Source of the DNA: Phycisphaerae bacterium
GTDB taxonomy: Bacteria; Planctomycetota; Phycisphaerae; UBA1845; Fen-1342
Direction of reading: 5' to 3'
Assembly (NCBI GenBank): GCA_022842805.1
Contig: JALHOX010000104.1
Span: forward strand, 1-11,753
DNA: 11,753 nt
A program made the position numbers and the translations under genes. Each line of letters starts with the position of its first letter. The first letter of the stretch is position 1. Of the stretch, positions 1-5,743 are shown piece after piece. The notes below the pieces were generated by a model. It saw nothing but the letters and a program-made list of their open reading frames with translations. It made no database searches and had not been told where the DNA came from.

Positions 1-225
1 CAACGCGAGTTCATGCGGACGCTGCGAAGAGCGCTGGGTGTGCCGATCGGCTTTCCGGCGATGGAGTGGATGGTGCGCATCGGAGCGCCCCTGCTGATGC
101 GGACCGATCCGGAGCTGGCGCTCTATGGGCGATATGTGATCTCGAAGCGATTGCGCGAGATGGGATTTGAGTTTCGATTTCCTGCGCTGGATGCGGCACT
201 GAAGGATTTGACTGTGCGGCGGTAG
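1..225 (+). CDS. TIGR01777-type epimerase, C-terminal fragment
   Basis: This is the last 74 codons of a gene whose start lies left of the window; the frame is open from base 1 and ends at TAG. The residues RALGVPIGFPAMEW, then a helix through LLMRTDPELALYGRYV, then LREMGFEFRFPALDAALKDL match the C-terminal cap (DUF1731) of the TIGR01777 family of extended short-chain dehydrogenase/reductase epimerases. In that family this cap follows an NAD(P)-binding Rossmann domain, which is not visible here. The substrate is unknown for the family. The ending (GFEFRFPALDAALKDL) is the most recognisable part. A palindromic repeat begins 6 bases after the stop and probably forms the transcript end. Family assignment is fairly secure; function is not. 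Confidence 0.85.
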   Translation, partial: QREFMRTLRRALGVPIGFPAMEWMVRIGAPLLMRTDPELALYGRYVISKRLREMGFEFRFPALDAALKDLTVRR

Positions 226-230
226 TGTTT

Positions 231-264
231 GGTGTGGGGTTCGCTGCGCTCTACCACCCTACCT
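231..264 (+). repeat. Short palindrome-like repeat, copy A
   Basis: The core TTCGCTGCGCTCTACC at 240-255 followed by ACCCTACCT at 256-264 recurs at 821-846 in the same orientation, with one base less here. The left arm of this copy (GGTGTGGGG) is degenerate, so the stem is weaker than in copy B. It begins 6 bases after the epimerase stop and ends 26 bases beyond the stop of the convergent gene at 290-781, so it lies between two converging genes, where a terminator or spacer repeat would be expected. Confidence 0.75.
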
Positions 265-289
265 TAAAGGCGGCTCTTGCCTCAACGAA

Positions 290-781
290 TCAGTAGTTGT
301 CGTATTTCACCTCGTACTCGTAAACGATTACCTCGCGCGCTGGGGCATAGCCCGCCACTCGAACTTCCACGCGCAGGCGACCATAGCGGTAGTGTCGCTC
401 CGTGCCTGGATAGTCATCACCTTGCCGCTCACGCGTGAATGTCGCGCCGCGTTTGATGTACTGTCGTTCGATCACGTCGAAGATATCGAAGGGCTTCGCG
501 CCGGATACCGTTTTGAGGCGAACGCACGATTCTCCTGCTCCATCGCCTATTCGCGATGAGTACATGCGGCCGGGCTGCTCTTGCGGGATATCGAGTCGTC
601 GCATTCGTCCAGGCACGAGCACATAGAACGCCGGGTCCCAGTTTTGCAGCCCTATCCCGTCCTGCACTGCGACGTAGATCACGCGCAGTGCGACGCCGAT
701 ACCGAGTATGGCTAGCGGAACTGCGACCCAATACGCGACCGAAGGCAGTTTTTTCACCGGAGCTCGCGGGCGTGCTGTCAT
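290..781 (-). CDS. Hypothetical one-helix membrane protein
   Basis: This encodes a 163-residue protein that I do not recognise. The N-terminus is basic (MTARPRAPVKK) and is followed by one strong hydrophobic helix at about residues 16-38. The remaining ~120 residues are soluble and rich in Tyr and Arg, ending in alternating strand-like segments (HYRYGRLRVEVRVAGY, then VIVYEYEVKYDNY). It is probably an inner-membrane protein with its bulk outside the cytoplasm. I chose the ATG at 781. The frame stays open to 880, but that extension reads through the repeat at 814-846 and gives the peptide VGWVERSETH, which comes from the repeat and not from a domain. No strong ribosome binding site is visible. 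The gene is monocistronic, 59 bases downstream of hisS on the same strand, and bounded by repeat copies on both sides. Confidence 0.65.
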   Translation of the reverse strand: MTARPRAPVKKLPSVAYWVAVPLAILGIGVALRVIYVAVQDGIGLQNWDPAFYVLVPGRMRRLDIPQEQPGRMYSSRIGDGAGESCVRLKTVSGAKPFDIFDVIERQYIKRGATFTRERQGDDYPGTERHYRYGRLRVEVRVAGYAPAREVIVYEYEVKYDNY

Positions 782-813
782 CGTTGGCCCTGCGCTGGGT
801 TTTTGGTCTTCCC

Positions 814-846
814 GGTGGGTTTCGCTGCGCTCTACCCACCCTACCT
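814..846 (+). repeat. Short palindrome-like repeat, copy B
   Basis: GGTGGGT at 814-820 and ACCCACC at 834-840 form a perfect 7-bp stem around the conserved 13-base core TTCGCTGCGCTCT, followed by CTACCT. It shares TTCGCTGCGCTCTACC and CACCCTACCT with copy A near 240-264 apart from a one-base gap. The last bases of the repeat supply the TAG stop of hisS (841-843 on the minus strand), so the element abuts or has overwritten the 3' end of that gene. Read on the minus strand the repeat encodes VGWVERSETH, a string I recall from many over-extended bacterial protein predictions; this is recollection and was not searched. Confidence 0.8.
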
Positions 847-2217
847 CAGATAATTCGCATTTGAGCGCAACTTTTCCCATTCAACCACAGTCTGCGATCC
901 GTCTGACAAGTGCTTCACAACTACGGCCCCCTGCTTCTCAAATTCCTCGCCGACGATGATCGCCTTCCGCGCGTTGCGGCTTGTGGCTTGCTTGAGTTGC
1001 TTGCCGAGGTTTTGGCGCTTGTAGGAGAATTCGGCGTTCACGCCCGCGCGGCGAAGGTCGCTCGCGACGCGCATGGCGGCGGTGAAGAATCGCTCGTCGG
1101 CGTCGATGACGAAGACATCGATCGCCGCCGCCGTCTCGGGCAGTTTGCCGAGGTCGCGGAGGAAATCGAGGATGGGGGCGTCGCCGCTGCCGAAGCCGAC
1201 GCCGGGGACGCGCGGGCCGCCGACGAGTTCGGTGAGGTTGTCGTAGCGGCCGCCGCCCAGGAGCGCGCGAGAGGCGATCTTGCGCGGATAGGCCTCAAAG
1301 ATCGTGCCGGTGTAGTAGGCGAGGCCGCGGATGACGCGGAAGTCGAAGGCGCAGTAGTCGGCGACGCCGAGGTCGACGAGGTGCTGCCGAAAGCGCATCA
1401 GAGACTCGCGCATGGTCAGAGGCGCGGGGGCGTCGGCCTTCGGCGCGGGGCTCGACGCTGCCGACATGGCCATGGCTTCGCCCCCCTTCGCGCCATCCAG
1501 CCCCCCTGCCGCTTCGGCTCGATCGATCGCCTGTTCCAGCGTGGCGTTCTTCAGGAACTCCACGAGCGCATCGGGCGAGGATGACTCGCCGAATTTCTCG
1601 CTCCAGGCCTTTGCGAAGTCAGCCGAGGAGAGCTTGTCGAGCCGGTCGATGAGCGTGAAGGCCGGCTCGACCTGCTCCGCCGAAAGGCCGAACGAGCGCA
1701 TCACCGCCGCCGCCAGAGCGCGATGGCTGTAGCGAATCACGACGTCTTCGGCGGAAACGCCGACGCGGCGGAAGAACTCCGCCGCGACCGCGATTACCTC
1801 GGCATCAGCCAGCGGATCGTCGACGCCGAGGATGTCGACATTCCACTGAAAGAACTCGCGCAGGCGGCCGCGTTGCTGGCGTTCGGCGCGGCACATGCGC
1901 GGGATCGTGAACCATTTGATGGGCCGCGGCAGCGCGTTGGCTCGGGCGGCGATCATCCGCGCCAGCGTCGGCGTCATCTCCGGGCGAATCGCGAATTTCG
2001 CGTCCTCGGACATGCCGTGGCGCACGTGGAAGAGCTGCGTGAGGATCTCGGCGCCGCTCTTGACCGTGTAAAGGTCGAGAAACTCGAAGATCGGCCCTTC
2101 GTATTCTTCGCATCCGAAGGCCAGCGACGCCGCTCGCCAGTGATCAAACAGCCAGTTTTGAAGCCGCTGATCGGCGGGATAAAAGTCGCGCATGCCCGGC
2201 GGAGATTGAAACTTCAT
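841..2217 (-). CDS. hisS: Histidine-tRNA ligase (HisRS)
   Basis: This class II aminoacyl-tRNA synthetase joins histidine to tRNA-His using ATP in the cytoplasm. The 458 residues carry the expected order of motifs: SPPGMRDFYP at residues 5-14, RPEMTPTLARM at 78-88, the motif 2 loop ending REFFQWNVDILG at 120-131, histidine-binding RGLAYYTGTIFEAY at 297-310, GGGRYDNL at 321-328, motif 3-like GVGFGSGD at 339-346, and an alpha/beta anticodon-binding domain at about 366-450. Where many family members have RGLDYY, this one has RGLAYY. An Ala/Pro/Ser-rich segment at about 238-268 looks like an inserted flexible linker and may explain the slightly long size. The ATG at 2217 begins just before SPPGMRDF and overlaps the upstream stop as ATGA, indicating translational coupling. 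The frame is open upstream to 2676, but that part is a shadow of the upstream gene. Confidence 0.95.
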   Translation of the reverse strand: MKFQSPPGMRDFYPADQRLQNWLFDHWRAASLAFGCEEYEGPIFEFLDLYTVKSGAEILTQLFHVRHGMSEDAKFAIRPEMTPTLARMIAARANALPRPIKWFTIPRMCRAERQQRGRLREFFQWNVDILGVDDPLADAEVIAVAAEFFRRVGVSAEDVVIRYSHRALAAAVMRSFGLSAEQVEPAFTLIDRLDKLSSADFAKAWSEKFGESSSPDALVEFLKNATLEQAIDRAEAAGGLDGAKGGEAMAMSAASSPAPKADAPAPLTMRESLMRFRQHLVDLGVADYCAFDFRVIRGLAYYTGTIFEAYPRKIASRALLGGGRYDNLTELVGGPRVPGVGFGSGDAPILDFLRDLGKLPETAAAIDVFVIDADERFFTAAMRVASDLRRAGVNAEFSYKRQNLGKQLKQATSRNARKAIIVGEEFEKQGAVVVKHLSDGSQTVVEWEKLRSNANYLR

Positions 2218-3092
2218 TCCGTTGATCCATTCGTCCCATTGCTCGGCCCAGCGGCGATGCCCGAGGCGGCGCGGCTGGGGGAAGCGGGGCTGTTCGTGCG
2301 CAGCACCGGCAGAGGTACGCCGCGCGTATCGCGATCGGGCAGGATGGTAGGCTCGCGAAAGGCGGGCTCGGGCTGATCGCGGCGGTGTCGACGGGCCCCG
2401 GCGGCTCCGAGACGGACCTTGAGCCGCCCGCTTCCGCCGATGCGCTTCTTGGTCGCGGCGGCGCGTTCGCCCCCCTGCCCGCGGCGCGATTTTTTGTCGC
2501 GCTTCTCCGCGGCGATCCGCTTGCGATACTCGTCGAGATGATCTGCGCAGGTGAAGTGTTCGTTCCAGCCGTAATCGCCGGAGTGATAGTCGCAGTTGTC
2601 GGTCGTGTATGTTCGGCAGATCTTCGGGCGCGTCTCGTAGATGCCGCAGCGATAGTCGGGCTGAAGGTGGCGGCAATTGGTGACGACGTTGATGTACCAG
2701 TCGCCATCCTCGATGAAGACGCTGACGCCTTCGTGCAGCAGATACCAGCGCACGTCCTCAAACTCCGCGTCGCTGGTGGGCGTGTCGATCGGCAGCGCGA
2801 TGTAGCGACAGCAGGCGCCGGTGCAATGTTCACAGAGGATGCCGGGCATCAGTGGTGCTCGCGAAAAGAGAGTGTCGAATCGTCGTCTTGTCAGGGGCAG
2901 TATGTCCGCCGCCCGCTCCAGCGGCAACGCGACGTCGCGGTTGTCGCTGTTGTCGCGCGTCAGATTCGGATTGACGCGCGCCCGCCGGACGCTTTCGTAC
3001 AACCCGAGCTGAAAAATCGCCTTGACGGCGTCGAATACAAGGGTAATGTGGCCGTCAGTTGGAAGTAGGGAATCCGTATGCGACTCGAACAC
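2214..3092 (-). CDS. YkgJ-type cysteine-cluster protein
   Basis: The protein has 292 residues if it starts at the GTG at 3092, the only GTG or ATG before the upstream in-frame stop apart from the internal ATG at 2849. The core at about residues 85-190 carries CEHCTGACC (Cys 87, 90, 94, 95), then C140, C149 in RCGIYETRP, C159 in ICRTY, C167 and C182. This pattern is typical of the YkgJ/UPF0153 family, proposed to bind zinc or an iron-sulphur cluster; the biological role of the family is unknown. The N-terminal ~80 residues are not part of the usual core. The tail after residue ~195 is Arg/Gly/Ala/Pro-rich and low in complexity, and its last ~25 codons look less gene-like than another frame (see findings). 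Its TGA overlaps the hisS ATG, so the two genes form an operon. No clear ribosome binding site is seen, and the start is uncertain. Confidence 0.85.
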   Translation of the reverse strand: MFESHTDSLLPTDGHITLVFDAVKAIFQLGLYESVRRARVNPNLTRDNSDNRDVALPLERAADILPLTRRRFDTLFSRAPLMPGILCEHCTGACCRYIALPIDTPTSDAEFEDVRWYLLHEGVSVFIEDGDWYINVVTNCRHLQPDYRCGIYETRPKICRTYTTDNCDYHSGDYGWNEHFTCADHLDEYRKRIAAEKRDKKSRRGQGGERAAATKKRIGGSGRLKVRLGAAGARRHRRDQPEPAFREPTILPDRDTRGVPLPVLRTNSPASPSRAASGIAAGPSNGTNGSTE

Positions 3093-3207
3093 GCCTGCAA
3101 TCTATGCACCGTCCGCGCTCCGTGGACAGACCGCAAAGCGGCCTGACCCACGCCGCGCCCGCGCTGCAAACACCGTTGATTTACTGCTCGGTTTGCGTCC
3201 ACCGTGG

Positions 3208-3224
3208 ATTCGCCGTTGGCGAAT
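3208..3224. promoter_or_regulatory. Perfect 7-bp dyad in divergent spacer
   Basis: ATTCGCC, a 3-base GTT centre and GGCGAAT form a perfect inverted repeat. It sits in the 211-base spacer (3093-3303) between the divergent ykgJ-hisS operon and the gene at 3304, where an operator would be placed. No convincing -35/-10 pair was found in the spacer, so the site is a sequence observation with only a tentative regulatory reading. Confidence 0.3.
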
Positions 3225-3258
3225 TGGCGGCTGTCGCGCGGCCCGAGATGTTTACCTG

Positions 3259-3293
3259 AGCCGGGCTGCGCACGCTGAGCGTGCTCACCGGCT
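3259..3293. promoter_or_regulatory. Two-part hairpin just upstream of gene at 3304
   Basis: An outer 6-bp stem (AGCCGG at 3259-3264 with CCGGCT at 3288-3293) encloses a perfect inner 7-bp dyad GCACGCT-G-AGCGTGC at 3270-3284. It ends 10 bases before the ATG at 3304. It has no trailing T-run in either direction, so it is not a standard intrinsic terminator. It could be a 5' leader structure that limits translation, a protein binding site or a dispersed repeat unit. Confidence 0.35.
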
Positions 3294-3303
3294 GAAAAAT
3301 GAG

Positions 3304-3696
3304 ATGAATAACCCCATGGGATCGAAACTAAAGAGCGGATCGAGGCTCGCAGCGGCGCCCGGGCCGGAGGATTTAAGGGCCGGCGACTACGTCGCGCGGC
3401 TGTATGAAGTCTCCTATTACCCGCGTATCGCTCGGGTTCTCAACGAGTTCACCAGCGGCGACATCGGCACCATCCAATGGAGCCAGCCGGCCAAGGACGC
3501 CGCGCCGATGCGGATTGCGTCGGTCTGTCTGCCATTCGTGCTGGCGCGGGGCGTCGACGGCAAGTACGTGACGCTGGACGTGCGAAAGGACCGGCTGGCG
3601 CGGCTGAGCCCGCGCTTCGGAAAGAAGGCGTTCGCACGGCTGAAGCCGAAGGAGGGCGAGTCCAAGGCGCCCGTCGACAAAGACGCGGATTCCTGA
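3304..3696 (+). CDS. Hypothetical 130-residue protein
   Basis: I do not recognise a named family. From the ATG at 3304 the protein has 130 residues; the ATG at 3316 would give 126 and is equally possible, since neither has a strong ribosome binding site. It has no signal peptide, membrane helix or cysteine cluster. The middle contains DYVARLYEVSYYPRIARVL, then VCLPFVLARGVDGKYVTLDVRKDRLARLS, ending in the basic KKAFARLKP and a charged tail. The central part reads as a compact alpha/beta fold. Codon use matches its neighbours. I have a vague memory of similar short planctomycete proteins with a VCLPFVL...LDVR core, not verified. It is followed by a good intrinsic terminator, so it is probably transcribed alone. 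Confidence 0.65.
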   Translation: MNNPMGSKLKSGSRLAAAPGPEDLRAGDYVARLYEVSYYPRIARVLNEFTSGDIGTIQWSQPAKDAAPMRIASVCLPFVLARGVDGKYVTLDVRKDRLARLSPRFGKKAFARLKPKEGESKAPVDKDADS

Positions 3697-3734
3697 AGCC
3701 GCGTCGCGCGCCGCTGTTTTCGGCGAAGCGTCGA

Positions 3735-3779
3735 GACCATCATGCATTCGGCGACCGGCCGGGTGCATGGTGGTCTTTT
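3735..3779 (+). terminator. Intrinsic terminator after the gene at 3304-3696
   Basis: GACCATCATGCA at 3735-3746 pairs with TGCATGGTGGTC at 3764-3775 over 12 bp with a single G-U wobble. The loop is 17 bases and itself contains CCGGCCGG, and TTTT follows at 3776-3779. It lies 38 bases after the stop of the upstream gene on the same strand. It also covers an ATG at 3767 that is in frame with the TrmJ gene, which argues for the later TrmJ start at 3869. Confidence 0.65.
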
Positions 3780-3868
3780 CGCATGGCCTCGCGCGGCGGC
3801 GGACCCGCAGGGGTTGCGTGGGGCCGTTTCATGCGCCGCGACTGATTCCGAATACCATATTCGACCTC

Positions 3869-4609
3869 ATGCTCGACCTTGTGCGGATCATTCTGATCGA
3901 GCCCAGCGGGCCGGCGAATGTCGGGGCGGTTTGCCGCGCGATGTTCAACTTCGGTTTGTCGTCGCTGTGGGTCGTATCGCCTCGGTGCGAGCTGAACTGT
4001 CCCGAGTCGCGGGGCTACGCGACGCATGGGCGGCCGATCCTCGAAAGCGCGCGGGTGGTCGCGGAACTTTCGGAGGCACTGGCCGATTGCACCCAGTCGT
4101 GGGTGACGACCGGCAAACTGGGGCTGTACCGCCGTCAGTCGGCCCACACCCCGCGCGAGGCGGCGGCGACGATCGTGCAGACCGGTGCGAGCAGCCCGGT
4201 CGCGATTGCGTTCGGGCGTGAGGATCGCGGCATCCTGACGCGGGAACTGCAGCAGTTTGACCGGGTGATCACGATTCCGGCCAATCCCGACTATCCCATC
4301 ATGAATCTCGGAGCGGCAGCGGCGGTGGTGATGTACGAGTTGTGGCAGGCGCGACTGGCGGCGGGCGGCGCCGCCCCCCTGCCGACGGCGATCAATCGCG
4401 AACTGGCGGTCGGCGCGCGGAAAGAGAAGATGTTCGAACTTCTCTTCGACGCGCTCGACAAGATCGATTTTTTCCGCGGACAAAGCCCGGAGCACCTGCG
4501 CTACATTCTGCGGCACACGCTGGGGCGCGTCGACCTGACCACGATCGAGAGCGATGTGCTGACCGGGATGGCGCGGCAGATACTGTACTATGTGAAACAT
4601 CACCCGTAG
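3869..4609 (+). CDS. trmJ: TrmJ-like tRNA 2'-O-methyltransferase
   Basis: This is a SPOUT (TrmH-class) S-adenosylmethionine-dependent RNA methyltransferase. The nearest family by length and motifs is TrmJ, which methylates the 2'-OH of residue 32 in tRNA anticodon loops. In the 246 residues, motif 1 is EPSGPANVGAVCRAMFNFG at 11-29, motif 2 is AFGREDRGILTREL at 114-127, and motif 3, which forms the knot, is IPANPDYPIMNLGAAAAVVMYE at 136-157. The usual SLN of motif 3 is MN here, keeping Asn146. A C-terminal helical extension at about 180-246 (KEKMFELLFDALDKIDFF, then LRYILRHTLGR) is typical of TrmJ and not of short TrmL/TrmH proteins. I chose the ATG at 3869 because conserved sequence begins at once (LVRIILIEPSGPANVG) and the earlier ATG is inside the terminator. 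No ribosome binding site is evident. It is the first gene of a three-gene operon. Confidence 0.85.
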   Translation: MLDLVRIILIEPSGPANVGAVCRAMFNFGLSSLWVVSPRCELNCPESRGYATHGRPILESARVVAELSEALADCTQSWVTTGKLGLYRRQSAHTPREAAATIVQTGASSPVAIAFGREDRGILTRELQQFDRVITIPANPDYPIMNLGAAAAVVMYELWQARLAAGGAAPLPTAINRELAVGARKEKMFELLFDALDKIDFFRGQSPEHLRYILRHTLGRVDLTTIESDVLTGMARQILYYVKHHP

Positions 4610-4615
4610 CCCGCG

Positions 4616-5743
4616 ATGAATGCACCTCGGATGCCCAAACCGCCCCGACCACCGCCGCCCCCGCATTCTCGCCCGCGAAAGGCGCCGCACCTCGCCGGTC
4701 CGCCGCGGGCTCCGGTCGCGATCGGGATCGGGCTGCTGGTCGGTGCGCTGGCGTTTGGCGCGATCTGCTTTCGCTATATCGAGAATTACACCTGGAACGA
4801 AGCGCTGTACATGTCGGTGATCACCGTCAGCACGGTCGGTTTCACCGAGGTGCGCCCGCTCGACGATCGCGGCCGGATCGTGGCGATGATCCTGATCCTG
4901 GTCGGCGTCGGGGCCTTTACCTATGTCGTCTCGGCCATCAGCAACTACGTCCTGTCGACTAGAATTCACGGGTTGTTTCATCACATGCAGATGGAGCGGT
5001 CGTTGCAACAGCTCGCGCACCATTTCATCGTTTGCGGCTATGGGCGCATGGGTACGCAGGTCGCCGAGCAGTTTCGCCGCGCGGGGCGGACCGTGGTGGT
5101 AGTTGAACGCGACGCGGGCGCGGTGGAAGCGGCGCGGGCCGATGGACACATCGCGGTCGACGGCGACGCGGGGCAGGATGATGTGCTGCGCCGCGCCGGT
5201 GTCGAGCGCGCCGCCGGCTTGATCAGTACGCTCGACAGCGACGCCGACGCGCTCTTCGCGGTTCTCTCGGCACGACAGCTCAATCCGAAGATTTTCGTCG
5301 TGGCGCGCGTCAATGAGCAGACCAGCGAGCCCAAGCTTTTGAAAGCCGGCGCCAATCGCGTGATGTGGCCTTATGGCGTGAACGGCAAGCGCATGGCCCA
5401 ACTGGCGATGAAGCCCAACGTGGTCGATTTCATGGAAGTGTTACTGGACGAGACGGGCGAGGCTGTCGTCATGGAAGAGATGCGCGTCGCGCCGGGCTCT
5501 GATGCCGACGGTCGCAGCCTGCGCGATCTGGACGTGCGAAAGGCGTTCGGCGTGAGCATTGCCGCCATTCGCGTGGGCGGAGCGCGGTGCGTCGCGGCGC
5601 CGGGCGGGGACACCGTGTTGAAGGCGGGCGATGTTATTGTCGCCGTGGGGCCCATGGCGGCGCTGGAGCGGCTGACGGCGTTCGTCGGCACGTCCATCGG
5701 TGCTATTTCCGGCGGTAACGGCCGGCCATCGGAGCGCGTGTGA
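4616..5743 (+). CDS. Two-helix potassium channel with RCK domains
   Basis: The 375-residue inner-membrane protein resembles MthK/YugO-type bacterial K+ channels that are gated by ligands bound to RCK (TrkA) domains. Order of parts: a proline-rich cytoplasmic N-terminus (1-32); membrane helix 1 (33-52); pore helix and filter with TVSTVGFTE (70-78); membrane helix 2 (87-112); RCK-N Rossmann domain (about 135-255) with CGYGRMG (140-146) and the acidic end of strand 2 in VVVERD (161-166); and RCK-C (about 268-358). The filter has TVGF followed by Thr instead of the classic TVGYG. It starts 6 bases after trmJ, and its TGA overlaps the GTG of trpE, so it is the middle gene of the operon. There is no clear ribosome binding site at the ATG at 4616; an in-frame ATG at 4631 is an alternative. 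Confidence 0.92.
   Translation: MNAPRMPKPPRPPPPPHSRPRKAPHLAGPPRAPVAIGIGLLVGALAFGAICFRYIENYTWNEALYMSVITVSTVGFTEVRPLDDRGRIVAMILILVGVGAFTYVVSAISNYVLSTRIHGLFHHMQMERSLQQLAHHFIVCGYGRMGTQVAEQFRRAGRTVVVVERDAGAVEAARADGHIAVDGDAGQDDVLRRAGVERAAGLISTLDSDADALFAVLSARQLNPKIFVVARVNEQTSEPKLLKAGANRVMWPYGVNGKRMAQLAMKPNVVDFMEVLLDETGEAVVMEEMRVAPGSDADGRSLRDLDVRKAFGVSIAAIRVGGARCVAAPGGDTVLKAGDVIVAVGPMAALERLTAFVGTSIGAISGGNGRPSERV
5731..5743 (+). promoter_or_regulatory. Ribosome binding site and GTGA stop-start overlap for trpE
   Basis: GGAG at 5731-5734 lies 5 bases before the GTG at 5740. That GTG shares two bases with the TGA (5741-5743) of the potassium channel gene. The spacing and overlap fix the trpE start and indicate translational coupling between the two genes. 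Confidence 0.7.

Noticed and set aside
2218..2676. N-terminal extension of HisRS by about 150 Arg-rich residues, up to a start at 2676
   Set aside because: The extension overlaps the YkgJ coding frame and is Arg/Ser-rich shadow sequence; HisRS conserved sequence begins right after the ATG at 2217. The short RWAEQWDEW part near the junction is discussed as a separate finding.
3078..3096. tRNA T-arm-like GTTCGAGTC on the minus strand near the YkgJ start
   Set aside because: The flanking bases do not form a T-stem and no acceptor, D or anticodon arms can be built around it.
3767..3868. Earlier TrmJ start at the ATG at 3767
   Set aside because: This ATG lies in the stem of the terminator at 3735-3779, and the 34 extra residues (Arg-rich) precede the first conserved strand of the family without resembling it.
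3740..5401. 553-codon open frame on the minus strand opposite trmJ and the channel gene
   Set aside because: It is the antisense shadow of two well-supported genes, with Arg/His/Asp-rich composition and no motif.
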